Shown: piece by piece, positions 1-7,806 of the stretch
How positions within the stretch are numbered: position 1 is the first letter of the stretch
Layout of the letters: every line of letters begins with the position of its first letter
NCBI RefSeq assembly: GCF_003014475.1
Contig: NZ_PYGJ01000003.1
Coordinates: 310,001 to 374,000 of the forward strand
DNA: 64,000 bases
Direction of reading: 5' to 3'
Source of the DNA: Shimia abyssi
GTDB lineage: Bacteria; Pseudomonadota; Alphaproteobacteria; Rhodobacterales; Rhodobacteraceae
Notes under the pieces: model-generated
Told to the model about the DNA's origin: nothing
Database searches by the model: none
Seen by the model: only the letters and a program-made list of their open reading frames with translations
Translations under genes and position numbers: made by a program

Positions 1-254
1 TTGAGTACTTCGGCTTCGCCCTGGCTCTGGTGGTGATAGGATTTCACGCTGATGGTGTCGACGGTGCGGATGTCGAGCTCGCGGCTGACAATCATCGCTG
101 GGGCCATGCCGCCACGGGTAATAGCCACAACAGCTTTCCACGCGCCATTGTCAGGGCCCTGGCCATCCAGCCGCCACGCCAGTGCACGGCTGTCGCGGTG
201 GATCTGGTCCCAGCTGATGTGGAAGCCTTTTTCGTGGGGCAGACGTTCGCTCAT
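1..254 (-). CDS. gpt: Xanthine phosphoribosyltransferase, N-terminal part (runs off the window start)
   Basis: The reverse strand reads [20 protein letters not shown] and continues with [20 protein letters not shown], the N-terminus of type I xanthine/guanine phosphoribosyltransferases. These enzymes salvage xanthine and guanine using PRPP in the cytoplasm. The ATG at 254 gives 84 complete codons before the contig edge, so the PRPP-binding loop lies outside. The 275 nt between it and the next gene (255-529) hold nothing I can name. Family assignment rests on recognition of the N-terminal sequence only. Confidence 0.85.
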   Translation of the reverse strand, partial: MSERLPHEKGFHISWDQIHRDSRALAWRLDGQGPDNGAWKAVVAITRGGMAPAMIVSRELDIRTVDTISVKSYHHQSQGEAEVL

Positions 255-529
255 CTTGGTGTCATCCTTGCCTTCGATCTGAGTTGCGCCCTTCTATCAG
301 AAGAAACCTGCAGCGCAAATGGAACCGTTTTCTGGCTGGTGCGGCGGGTTTTCGGGTTGCGCTATGTCAACGTGGCCAACGGGGTGGTGGCGTATACTTG
401 ATGGGTAAGAGCGGTTTTGTGAGCGGACTTAACGTCTGACACTTGGCCGGGCAGAGTGTCCGGTATCATCGCGATATGCGGCGTTGCGCATCGCTCCCGA
501 ACCGCCTTCGGCACAGTGGGAGATGAGAT

Positions 530-976
530 ATGTTCAAGACAATTGTTGTGGGGCTCGACGGGTCGGAGACGTCGGACAGGGCCATGCGTGTGGCGTGTGA
601 TCTGGCGAAAACCTATGATGCGACGCTGCATCTGGTGCATTCGCCGCAGCCACAAACGGTGGCTTTTGCGACCGGAGCTATAGCGGGGTATCATATGGTC
701 ACAACGATGCCGTCCGAAAAGGTGGTTCGCGCTGCGGCCGAAAAAGTGATGGACGCGGCGCGCGAGATTGCGCGGGATGTTGGTGTAACTGTTGGAGAAA
801 CCCGCACTGATCGGGGCGACCCGGTGGCTCAGATTATCGATTGCGCCGAAGGGCTTGACGCCGATCTAATTGTGACCGGTCGTCGGGGGCTTGGAAGCTT
901 GGGGGCATTGGTGCAGGGCAGCACGTCTTTGGGTGTTAGTCACAAGGCGCATTGTGCTTGTCTTTCAATTGTTTAG
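530..976 (+). CDS. Universal stress protein, UspA family
   Basis: This 148-residue single-domain protein starts with the Usp beta-strand MFKTIVVGLDGSETSDRAM and ends with the family ATP-binding signature TGRRGLGSLGALVQGSTS, close to the usual G-2x-G-9x-G(S/T) pattern. Usp proteins are cytoplasmic nucleotide-binding stress proteins that dimerise. A GGGAGA ribosome-binding site lies just upstream of the ATG. It stands alone, with no operon partner. Length matches the family. Confidence 0.9.
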   Translation: MFKTIVVGLDGSETSDRAMRVACDLAKTYDATLHLVHSPQPQTVAFATGAIAGYHMVTTMPSEKVVRAAAEKVMDAAREIARDVGVTVGETRTDRGDPVAQIIDCAEGLDADLIVTGRRGLGSLGALVQGSTSLGVSHKAHCACLSIV

Positions 977-1092
977 AAGGCGATGTTCATTTTGGATGCC
1001 ATCCGTTCAGTTGAGAGTTCGGTGCGAGACTTGCAATGTCTGGCCAAGCCTGTAGCTGTTGACGCAACAAGGTTTGTTCCAGAGGCGGTTAT

Positions 1093-1701
1093 ATGGTGTT
1101 TTGGAAATGGTGCGGCGCGGGCTTGGCGGTTTTGCTGTCTGGCTGTGGGTTTGGCGGCTATGATCCGGTACAGTTTGAGGTGAATGGCGAAGCGATTGTG
1201 GCGCGTGGGGTCATTGATGCGTCAACGCTGCGTGCGTTTGACGAGATCACGGCGCAGTACCCGGACAACAAGGTGCTGGTTTTGCAGAATGTTCCGGGCT
1301 CGGCAGATGATGAAGCCAATCTGGTTCTTGCTCAGAAAGTGCGGGCGCGAGGGTTCAACACGGTGGTACCTGCCAGCGGAATGGTTGCATCTGGGGGGAC
1401 GGATTTGTTTGTGGCCGGGGTGAACCGGGAACTGAAAGCGGGGGCCTGTGTCGGTGTACATAGTTGGGCCACGATTTTTTACGAGGGGCGCGATCTGGAT
1501 CGGGATGATCCGGATCACCAGCCTTATCTTGATTTCTATGACGTCATGGGCATTCCGCAGTCATTCTATTGGTACACGCTGGATGTGGCTTCGGTGGATG
1601 ACATTCACTGGATGACGGCGACGGAGGCGGACCAGTATCGAATGACGACCAGAGGTGGTGGCGCGTTGGGAGCAGATGCCAGTTGCGAGGCGCGGTTCTG
1701 A
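1093..1701 (+). CDS. Secreted lipoprotein with a ClpP/crotonase-like fold (COG3904-like)
   Basis: A 202-residue protein whose N-terminus ends in a lipobox (LLSGCG, Cys about residue 18), so it is probably a lipid-anchored envelope protein. The body has the strand-helix spacing of periplasmic ClpP-like proteins: a segment LVLQNVPGSADDE, then ARGFNTVVPASGMVASGGTDLFVAG where the serine-containing loop would lie, then a Cys-Val-Gly-Val-His-Ser stretch (near residue 119). Whether it is a protease is unclear, because the usual Ser/Lys or Ser/His dyad cannot be assigned with certainty. Monocistronic. The lipoprotein call is firmer than the fold. Confidence 0.6.
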   Translation: MVFWKWCGAGLAVLLSGCGFGGYDPVQFEVNGEAIVARGVIDASTLRAFDEITAQYPDNKVLVLQNVPGSADDEANLVLAQKVRARGFNTVVPASGMVASGGTDLFVAGVNRELKAGACVGVHSWATIFYEGRDLDRDDPDHQPYLDFYDVMGIPQSFYWYTLDVASVDDIHWMTATEADQYRMTTRGGGALGADASCEARF

Positions 1702-1802
1702 TTTGGCGTAAAAACACCAGCGTTGCGTTGTTGGTGCTGCGCTGACAAGCTGATCCCATTCGCCGCGCCACCGGGGTGCGGCATTTCAGATTAGGATTGT
1801 AT

Positions 1803-2138
1803 ATGCCTTACCCCAAGTTCATTACAGACTTTCCCAGCATTGATGTACCGTTTCCCGAAGACGTTGTTGAAACGGCGGTAATCCGGTCTGACCAGGGGTT
1901 GGTCGCATTCTTCACCTTTCTCAAGGACATGGAATTGCCAACGCATTCGCATGGCGCGCAGTGGGGGACGGTTGTTGAGGGGGAAATTGAGCTGACCATT
2001 GGGGATGTGACCAAGGTGTATCGCGCAGGCGACAGTTATGACATTCCGGCCGGCGTGGAGCATGGGGCCAAGATCACGGCGGGTGCGCGGGTAATTGACG
2101 TGTTTGTAGAGGCGGATCGCTATCCGCTGAAAGAGTGA
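1803..2138 (+). CDS. Small cupin-domain protein
   Basis: A 111-residue single cupin. Motif 1 is visible as LPTHSHGAQWGTVVEGEIEL (two His plus a Gln/Glu position, residues about 44-63) and motif 2 as GDSYDIPAGVEHGAKI, giving a probable metal site. The start at 1803 was chosen over the in-frame ATG at 1776 because an AGGA ribosome-binding site lies about 7 nt upstream. Substrate cannot be predicted from a lone cupin. It precedes a GNAT gene by about 30 nt and may be co-transcribed with it. Confidence 0.75.
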   Translation: MPYPKFITDFPSIDVPFPEDVVETAVIRSDQGLVAFFTFLKDMELPTHSHGAQWGTVVEGEIELTIGDVTKVYRAGDSYDIPAGVEHGAKITAGARVIDVFVEADRYPLKE

Positions 2139-2169
2139 TGTTGAGCGCTAGTCGCGAGGGATGCCGCGC

Positions 2170-2682
2170 ATGAGCTTTAGGCTGGAATTTGTTGATACAT
2201 TGCCTGACATACGCGCATTTGAGGCGCTGATGGTTGAATATTACCAAGTGATGGCGGGCAAGGTGGCCGCCATTGGCGGGCCGGTTTTGTCCGCACAGGA
2301 GATTGCGGCGGATACGATTGCGCATTTGCCCGAGATGACGCCGCCGGATGGGCGTTTATTACTCGCGATCTCGGATGAGGGCGCGTTGATCGGGTGCGGC
2401 GTGATCCGGCGGGTTCGCCCGGATGCAGCGGAGTTGAAACGCATGTATGTGCGCCCAGAGGCGCAAGGTTTGGGGCTTGGTCGACAGTTGTTTGAGATGC
2501 GTATCAATGAGGCGCGCAGAATGGGGTGCACAACCCTCTATGCCGATACGGTCAAGGGCAATCGGGCCATGTTAGCGATGTATGAAGGATATGGGTTCCG
2601 CTATATCCCTCGCTATGCAGAAAACGCCAATGGCCCGAAATTTGAGCCGTGGTTGGTGTATCTGGAGTACCGCTTGGATTAA
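2170..2682 (+). CDS. GNAT family N-acetyltransferase
   Basis: This 170-residue protein carries the GNAT acetyl-CoA motif: LKRMYVRPEAQGLGLGRQLF contains the Q/R-x-x-G-x-G/A signature. A later segment, CTTLYADTVKGNRAMLAMYEGYGF, is the usual C-terminal half (motif B). The ATG at 2170 has GAGGG 9 nt upstream, whereas the upstream ATG at 2161 abuts it. Its stop overlaps the stop of the convergent L,D-transpeptidase gene by 4 nt. The acceptor substrate is unknown. Confidence 0.85.
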   Translation: MSFRLEFVDTLPDIRAFEALMVEYYQVMAGKVAAIGGPVLSAQEIAADTIAHLPEMTPPDGRLLLAISDEGALIGCGVIRRVRPDAAELKRMYVRPEAQGLGLGRQLFEMRINEARRMGCTTLYADTVKGNRAMLAMYEGYGFRYIPRYAENANGPKFEPWLVYLEYRLD

Positions 2683-3422
2683 CGGGTCGCGACCAAGTAG
2701 CGCCCGTCAGTCACGGAGATTTGGGGCGGTATGCCGGTTGCCTCAAAACGGGCATAAGCCGGGGCGAGAGATTGCCAGAAGTCGAACCATTGGTGGGTTT
2801 TGGCCTGCGCCATTCGTTCGCTGGTCATGCGAAACGGAAAGGCGTGCACCGGAACATGGGCCTGTCCGCCGTTCAGGGCGGCCTCGACCAAGATATAGAT
2901 TTCCTCGATCCCGGCGTCAGTCATGGCGTAACACCCCACCGAGACGCAATTGCCGTGCACCATGAGGTAGCTGCCGGTGCGCCCTTGAGCGCGGTCAAAG
3001 CTGTTTGGGAAGCCGAGGTTGAAGGAGAGATGAAAGCGGCTGTTGGGGTTTAGTGCGGATTTGGCGACGCGGTAGAACCCTTCGGGCGATTGGTGATCGT
3101 CCTCGGCGAGTTTGGGGCCAAGCGTGCCGGAATAGTTGCAGATATCGTAGCTGCGAAAGAGCTGGAACCGGTCGCCTGCGTCGACCCAGAGTTCAAGTTC
3201 GCTGGTTTCCTTGAAAATACGAATATAGACCGGTGCGCCAATGCGGAGGTTTTGTGCCGACAGGGCTGTCGAGAGGCGGGGCGTCTGGAACGCGCGCACC
3301 TCGGCAATGTTGGCGCGTGGACGCAAGGGTTCGGTTATTTGTGGCGGCAGATGGTCGCGCAAAATAAAGGCCCCGCCGATGGCGAGGCCCAAGAAAACAA
3401 GGAACCGCAGCAGCCAACGCAT
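2679..3422 (-). CDS. L,D-transpeptidase (YkuD/YafK-type murein enzyme)
   Basis: A 247-residue protein with an N-terminal hydrophobic segment (residues 3-21) that acts as signal or anchor, placing it in the periplasm. The catalytic motif HGNCVSVGCYAMTD (near residue 153) is the YkuD HGxx...S-x-G-C signature with the nucleophilic cysteine. Such enzymes form 3-3 peptidoglycan cross-links or attach or release proteins from murein. It lies 12 nt downstream of fabI on the same strand, so the two are probably co-transcribed. Confidence 0.85.
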   Translation of the reverse strand: MRWLLRFLVFLGLAIGGAFILRDHLPPQITEPLRPRANIAEVRAFQTPRLSTALSAQNLRIGAPVYIRIFKETSELELWVDAGDRFQLFRSYDICNYSGTLGPKLAEDDHQSPEGFYRVAKSALNPNSRFHLSFNLGFPNSFDRAQGRTGSYLMVHGNCVSVGCYAMTDAGIEEIYILVEAALNGGQAHVPVHAFPFRMTSERMAQAKTHQWFDFWQSLAPAYARFEATGIPPQISVTDGRYLVATR

Positions 3423-3434
3423 CGGCGCGCGCGC

Positions 3435-4244
3435 TTATTTACCGGCGTCGATGTCAGGCGCGTCGACGGCCTTCATGCCAACAACATGGTAGCCTGCATC
3501 CACGTGCAGGTTTTCGCCTGTCACACCACCGCCAAGATCGGAGAGCAGATAGAGCGCCGAATTGCCGACATCGTCGATCGTCACGTTGCGGCGCAGGGGC
3601 GAGTTCAGCTCGTTCCATTTCAGGATATAGCGGAAATCGCCAATGCCGGACGCGGCCAGTGTTTTGATCGGGCCTGCCGAAATGGCGTTGACGCGGATAC
3701 CGTCTTTGCCGAGGTCTTCGGCGAGATATTTGACGGACGCCTCGAGCGCGGCCTTGGCCACACCCATGACGTTATAATGCGGCATGACCTGTTCTGCACC
3801 GTAATAGGTGAGGGTGAGGGCAGAGCTGCCTTCGCCCATCAACTTTTCGGCGCGTTGCATCACGGCGGTAAAGGAATAGACCGAGATGTCCATGGTCATC
3901 AGGAAGTTGTCTTTGGACGTGTCGACATAGCGCCCGCGCAGCTCGTTCTTGTCGGAAAAGCCGATGGCATGCACGATAAAGTCGATCTTGCCCCATTTGG
4001 CTTCGATCTCGGCAAAGGCGGCATCGATTGAGGCGGGATCAGACACATCGCAGTCGATCAGCGTTTCAACGCCCAACTTCTCCGCGAGCGGCACAACCCG
4101 TTTTTTGAAAGCGTCGCCCATATAAGAGAAGGCCAGCTCTGCGCCAGCGTCGGCACAGGCTTTGGCGATGCCCCAGGCGATTGATTTGTCGTTGGCCAGT
4201 CCCATGATCAGGCCACGCTTGCCCGCCATCAGTTGATTTGACAT
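3435..4244 (-). CDS. fabI: Enoyl-ACP reductase [NADH] FabI
   Basis: A 269-residue SDR-fold protein. N-terminal GLANDKSIAWGIAKACADAGAE is the FabI-type nucleotide-binding region (the family has no classical GxxxGxG). The segment ALTLTYYGAEQVMPHYNVMGVAKAALE holds the Tyr-x6-Lys catalytic pair, and RVNAISAGPIKTLAASGI follows. It performs the last reduction in each cycle of type II fatty-acid elongation. The ATG at 4244 has a GGAG site 8 nt upstream; the in-frame start nine bases further out is GTG. Probable operon with the L,D-transpeptidase. Confidence 0.95.
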   Translation of the reverse strand: MSNQLMAGKRGLIMGLANDKSIAWGIAKACADAGAELAFSYMGDAFKKRVVPLAEKLGVETLIDCDVSDPASIDAAFAEIEAKWGKIDFIVHAIGFSDKNELRGRYVDTSKDNFLMTMDISVYSFTAVMQRAEKLMGEGSSALTLTYYGAEQVMPHYNVMGVAKAALEASVKYLAEDLGKDGIRVNAISAGPIKTLAASGIGDFRYILKWNELNSPLRRNVTIDDVGNSALYLLSDLGGGVTGENLHVDAGYHVVGMKAVDAPDIDAGK

Positions 4245-4392
4245 CCCGTCCACTCCGTCTTTTGTGCGTTGCTGGGCCAGAGAAATTGGTCCAGATCATG
4301 TTCGGTCCCGTTTAGGCGATAGTATCTGTTGCTTCAAGGGTCGTGACCTGCATGAGTGACCTTAAGGCAAACTGTAGCGTGGAGAACAGTGT

Positions 4393-4998
4393 ATGAGTGA
4401 AAGAACAGGAATATTCGCCGGCGACGATCCGTTCGCGATTGCGCGCAGCTGGCTGGCGGAGGCCGAAAAGAGCGAACCCAACGATCCGAATGCGATTGCA
4501 TTGTCGACGGTGGATGCAGACGGTTTGCCAAACGCGCGAATGGTTTTGTTGAAGGATATCGAGGACGCGGCGTTTGTGTTCTATACAAATTACGGCAGCG
4601 CGAAAGCACAGGAAATCGATGCGTCTGGAAAGGCGGCATTTGTCATGCATTGGAAGTCATTGCGCCGCCAAATCAGGGTGCGCGGAGTGGTCGAGAAAGA
4701 AGAGGGGCCGCAGGCGGATGCCTATTACGCATCTCGATCGCTGAAAAGTCGACTCGGTGCATGGGCTTCGCGCCAGTCAGAGCCGCTGTCATCGCGCAGT
4801 TCGTTGATGGCAGATGTAGCAAAAATAACAGCCAAGCTGGGGCCCAATCCCGAGCGTCCGCCGTATTGGGGTGGTTTTCGTATCACACCTGTCGAAATCG
4901 AGTTTTGGGCTGATGGGGCGTTTCGGTTGCACGACCGTTTCCGTTGGCGGCGCGAAGGCTCTGAAAAGGCATGGGAAATTCACCGATTGAACCCATGA
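4393..4998 (+). CDS. pdxH: Pyridoxamine/pyridoxine 5'-phosphate oxidase
   Basis: This 201-residue FMN flavoprotein oxidises PNP or PMP to pyridoxal 5'-phosphate in the cytoplasm. Recognisable blocks are [21 protein letters not shown] near residues 40-60 (FMN phosphate binding), [13 protein letters not shown], and the C-terminal [17 protein letters not shown], which carries substrate-binding Arg and His residues. Length is within the normal range. It is divergent from fabI across about 150 nt and is followed by tandem stem-loops. Confidence 0.95.
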   Translation: MSERTGIFAGDDPFAIARSWLAEAEKSEPNDPNAIALSTVDADGLPNARMVLLKDIEDAAFVFYTNYGSAKAQEIDASGKAAFVMHWKSLRRQIRVRGVVEKEEGPQADAYYASRSLKSRLGAWASRQSEPLSSRSSLMADVAKITAKLGPNPERPPYWGGFRITPVEIEFWADGAFRLHDRFRWRREGSEKAWEIHRLNP

Positions 4999-5044
4999 CA
5001 TTCACGTAACGTGAATGACAACGCCTTGAAGGGGCGTTGTTTTT
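4999..5044 (+). terminator. Tandem stem-loops after pdxH, the second a Rho-independent terminator
   Basis: Immediately after the pdxH stop is an inverted repeat CATTCACG-TAA-CGTGAATG (4999-5017). It is followed by ACAACGCC-TTGAAGG-GGCGTTGT and a run of T (5018-5044). The second is a standard intrinsic terminator. The first could be an upstream hairpin or a protein site. Confidence 0.8.
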
Positions 5045-5100
5045 CCGCTTGCCGCGCCGGATCAATTGCCGCAGAGTCTTTGTCATCATGGGGATGATAT

Positions 5101-5667
5101 ATGACTAAGGTAAACGTTTTGACGGCAGATGATGATGGCGTCACGAGAATCTTTGGTGAGGTTAAGTGGTTCGATCCGGTAAAAGGTTTTGGGTTCGTCG
5201 TGTCAGAAGAAGGTGGGCCGGATATTTTGCTACACGCAAATGTCCTGCGCAACTATGGACAGAGTTCGGTCGCGGATGCGGCCAGAGTAGAGATCGGGAT
5301 TCAGGAAACGGATCGCGGTGTGCAAGCGGTGGAAGTGTATCGAATAGATCCGCCCACGCAACAATTGGCGATCCCGTTGTCGGATTTTCAGGATCTGGAC
5401 GAGGAAACCATTCGCTCGGCTCCGCTGGAACCGGCTCGAGTGAAGTGGTTCGACAAGGGCAAGGGGTTTGGGTTTGCAAACGTGTTTGGCAACTCGGACG
5501 ACATTTTCCTGCATATCGAAGTGCTGAGACGGTCGGGGCTGGCGGACCTGCAACCGGGCGAGGCGCTTGCTTTGCGGGTGATCGAAGGACGTCGGGGCAG
5601 CATGGCGACCGAAGTGCAGGCCTGGGAAAATGCGGCGATCCTGGATGGGGACATGTTCGAGGATTGA
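5101..5667 (+). CDS. Double cold-shock-domain protein
   Basis: A 188-residue protein with two complete cold-shock domains, residues about 18-80 and 112-175. Each has the RNP1-like core: KWFDPVKGFGFVV in the first and KWFDKGKGFGFAN in the second. RNP2-like elements are DILLHANVL and DIFLHIEVL. It should bind single-stranded RNA or DNA, and the acidic linker (about residues 95-110) separates the domains. Most bacterial Csp proteins have a single domain of about 70 residues, but double-domain versions are common in Alphaproteobacteria. Its stop overlaps the next start by one base (TGATG), indicating translational coupling. Confidence 0.92.
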   Translation: MTKVNVLTADDDGVTRIFGEVKWFDPVKGFGFVVSEEGGPDILLHANVLRNYGQSSVADAARVEIGIQETDRGVQAVEVYRIDPPTQQLAIPLSDFQDLDEETIRSAPLEPARVKWFDKGKGFGFANVFGNSDDIFLHIEVLRRSGLADLQPGEALALRVIEGRRGSMATEVQAWENAAILDGDMFED

Positions 5668-6167
5668 TGCGCCTGACATTGTACTGGCGGCGCACAGTCG
5701 CGCCGCTGGGAGCATTGATTCTGGCGATTGGCCTGAGTGCAGGGACCAGTGACGCGGCTTGTTCCGACGCGTCGTTAGAAATTCGCGGCGACTGGGGACA
5801 AGCGCGGTTTTCCGTGGAAGTTGCCGATACCGAGCGTTTGCGCAATATCGGTCTGATGCACCGCACACAAATGCCGAGCAGTGCCGGAATGCTGTTTGTC
5901 TATGACAGACCGGGACCGGTGTCTTTCTGGATGCGTAATACACTTATTCCCTTGGACATGTTGTTTGCAGATGAGACCGGAGTGGTGCGCCGCGTGCATT
6001 CGCGCGCTGTCCCGTTGGATGAGACAGCGATTCCCGGTGGGAATAAGATACAGTATGTCCTTGAGATTAATGGTGGATTGGCCGAAGCGATGGGAATCGT
6101 GGAAGGTAGCCAGATGCGCCACCCTGCGATAGCGGGTGATGTCGCGGCGTGGCCTTGTGGCGAATAA
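5667..6167 (+). CDS. Secreted DUF192 family protein
   Basis: A 166-residue protein with an N-terminal signal sequence (hydrophobic residues about 10-28, processing near DAA). The DUF192 signature is clear: RLRNIGLMHRTQMP, then GMLFVYDRPGPVSFWMRNT, then IPLDMLFAD. Function of DUF192 is not established. It is translationally coupled to the double cold-shock gene, an arrangement worth noting. The ATG used lies on the last base of the upstream stop codon. Confidence 0.85.
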   Translation: MRLTLYWRRTVAPLGALILAIGLSAGTSDAACSDASLEIRGDWGQARFSVEVADTERLRNIGLMHRTQMPSSAGMLFVYDRPGPVSFWMRNTLIPLDMLFADETGVVRRVHSRAVPLDETAIPGGNKIQYVLEINGGLAEAMGIVEGSQMRHPAIAGDVAAWPCGE

Positions 6168-6259
6168 GGCCAAAACAAACTTTCTCGAAAAATTCTTTCG
6201 ACAGGCGCGATTTGGGGCTTTTCATTCCGCAAGTGCAGCGCTAAACACCCGCCACGGTC

Positions 6260-6336
6260 CGGGGCGTAGCGCAGTCTGGTAGCGCACCTGTTTTGGGTAC
6301 AGGGGGTCGCAAGTTCGAATCTTGCCGTCCCGACCA
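6260..6336 (+). tRNA. tRNA-Pro (anticodon TGG)
   Basis: The 77-nt sequence folds as a tRNA. The acceptor stem is CGGGGCG with CGTCCCG, the D arm follows (GTAGCGCAGTCTGGTAGCGC), and the anticodon loop is CTGTTTTGGGTACAG with TGG. The T arm is GCAAGTTCGAATCTTGC and CCA is encoded. One G-T wobble occurs in the acceptor stem. Confidence 0.97.
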
Positions 6337-6359
6337 TTTTCTACAAGAATACAACGTCG

Positions 6360-6384
6360 GTGGGTGTCAGTTTCTGACACCCAC
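6360..6384. terminator. Strong stem-loop between tRNA-Pro and the convergent phosphoesterase
   Basis: GTGGGTGTCAG-TTT-CTGACACCCAC is a perfect 11-bp stem with a 3-nt loop. It overlaps the last codons and stop of the minus-strand phosphoesterase gene and lies 24 nt past tRNA-Pro. T residues are sparse on either side, so it may be a weak bidirectional terminator. Confidence 0.55.
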
Positions 6385-7155
6385 GTCGTATTTGCAGAAC
6401 TGCGTATATTGCAGAACAACGCTGTCATCTTCGATATGCAACACACCGTAGTGCGGTGGTTCCTGTGCGGGTTCGAAGCTGTTCCAATCCCATTCCGGCC
6501 GTGGCGGCGGTGCCTGAATTGACAAGGCGCCAAGTGTGGCAAATGGAATACCGCGTACTGTGCCGGCGGTGGGGCGATGAACATGTCCGGCAAAGAGGTG
6601 TTTGACGTGATTGTGTCTCGCAAGCAGGCCGAGCAGGGAATCGGCTTCCTCCAGCATGATCTCATCCTGTTTGGGCAGGTGTAGCGCCAGTGGCGGGTGA
6701 TGCATGAAGATATACGCGGGTTTATCAGCGGAGTGGGTGAGCACGTCATCAAGCCACGCAAGGCGCGTCGCACAATAGGTGCCAGCGTCTGAACCGGGCT
6801 TGTGGGTATCCAGACAGAGTATCGTACAATCGGGGAGTTCGACGACGAATTGCACGAATTCCGACGTTGTGGTTTCCGGCAACGTCAGGTTTCTGCGCAA
6901 TGCCGGGCGATCATCATGATTCCCCATCATTGGATAGAAAGGGATGGCGGAGGCGTTTAGATGTATTGCGAGACTTTGATAGTCACGCTCAATGTCGTCG
7001 CCCACCAGATCACCGGATAAGACAATAAGGGCTGCGTCGGCGTGATGAGTATTTGCATGCTCGATGGCGGCCTCGAGGCGGGTGCGTGGGTTGAGACCCC
7101 TGATTGTGCCTTCGGTCTGAAAATGCGGATCGGTCATCCAGATCAGTTTGGTCAT
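6367..7155 (-). CDS. Metallophosphoesterase, CpdA-like 3',5'-cyclic nucleotide phosphodiesterase
   Basis: A 262-residue calcineurin-like phosphoesterase. Metal ligands are visible in order: MTDPHFQTEG (D-x-H), VLSGDLVGDD (GD-x-x-D), YPMMGNHDDR (GNHD), then FMHHPPL and FAGHVHRP (GHxH). The length and order fit the CpdA class that hydrolyses cAMP or related substrates. The ATG at 7155 was preferred to longer starts because GAGG sits just ahead of it and the conserved domain begins there. Specific substrate is inferred from family only. Confidence 0.88.
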   Translation of the reverse strand: MTKLIWMTDPHFQTEGTIRGLNPRTRLEAAIEHANTHHADAALIVLSGDLVGDDIERDYQSLAIHLNASAIPFYPMMGNHDDRPALRRNLTLPETTTSEFVQFVVELPDCTILCLDTHKPGSDAGTYCATRLAWLDDVLTHSADKPAYIFMHHPPLALHLPKQDEIMLEEADSLLGLLARHNHVKHLFAGHVHRPTAGTVRGIPFATLGALSIQAPPPRPEWDWNSFEPAQEPPHYGVLHIEDDSVVLQYTQFCKYDVGVRN

Positions 7156-7577
7156 GTGGGCCTCTATATGTTGTGGCTGGATCGCGGAATTGTCAGATGT
7201 GTGCGCTGGTAGGATGTGGAGGAGGCTGCCGCAATTTTGAGCAGAGCGGAAGGGCGCAACGGACCATACGCCAGCGAATCGCAATGAGGTGGTTGGTGGT
7301 ATTGTGTCGTTGTCGCAACGTTAGGGTAAATGTTGTATGCAGTAGAATTTTATCCCCAGATGTTGTGGGGAATTAGGGCAGGGTTTATGCCTCAACTCGT
7401 TTTTTTCTTGTGCCACAAGGCATTCCGCGACGGTCCTGAAACAGGTAGGGCACGCGCGTTAATCACCCGTTAACTTTTGGAATCGCAAACACCGTCCGAG
7501 CGGCATGGCACGGCGAAGTGGTCAACCGGGAAAATCTTACCGAATCGAAAATAAAGGCGTTGACCAAATGCGCGGTG
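7156..7577. other. Long intergenic region upstream of nrdJ, no gene seen
   Basis: About 420 nt between the divergent phosphoesterase and nrdJ promoter regions. I see no convincing coding frame. A small CCCCAGATGTTGTGGGG stem-loop occurs near 7354-7370. A short T-rich stretch follows near 7400. Confidence 0.5.
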
Positions 7578-7625
7578 ATACGTCAGATTGTGGGGGCGGT
7601 TCAGCACAGCCACAAGATATAGTGG
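7578..7625 (+). promoter_or_regulatory. Two candidate NrdR boxes 32 bp apart upstream of nrdJ
   Basis: The downstream site CCACAAGATATAGTGG (7610-7625) is a near-palindrome and matches the NrdR consensus (CAC-n-A-n-AT-n-T-n-GTG). The upstream site ATACGTCAGATTGTGG (7578-7593) is weaker but aligns in the same register, with its right half GTGG intact. The 32-bp repeat distance is about three helical turns, the spacing NrdR uses for cooperative binding. NrdR represses ribonucleotide reductase genes when dATP is plentiful, so the position fits. Confidence 0.7.
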
Positions 7626-7806
7626 TTTCGAGCCAGGCAGGGACGGGTATCCAGTGAACTCCGGTAAGTCCGGAAGAAGGCCATCGGCAGCGTAAAGCTT
7701 TGCCGTGCCGGAAGAGTTTTCCTTGCCGCCACGTGAGTGGACCGTTCGCAACGCACACGCAATGACGTGGGCCGGGGACTATGACAGCTGGATTAATGGG
7801 GCAGCA

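Noticed and set aside
4999-5017. Inverted repeat CATTCACG-TAA-CGTGAATG as a regulator site
   Set aside because: It is placed right at the pdxH stop and ahead of a terminator, so a tandem terminator hairpin is the simpler reading.
7460-7720. Possible cobalamin riboswitch upstream of nrdJ
   Set aside because: A few bases resemble the GTGAA-CTCC and TCCGG parts, but no GCCACTG B12 box is present and the folding arms do not line up. NrdR boxes explain the region better.
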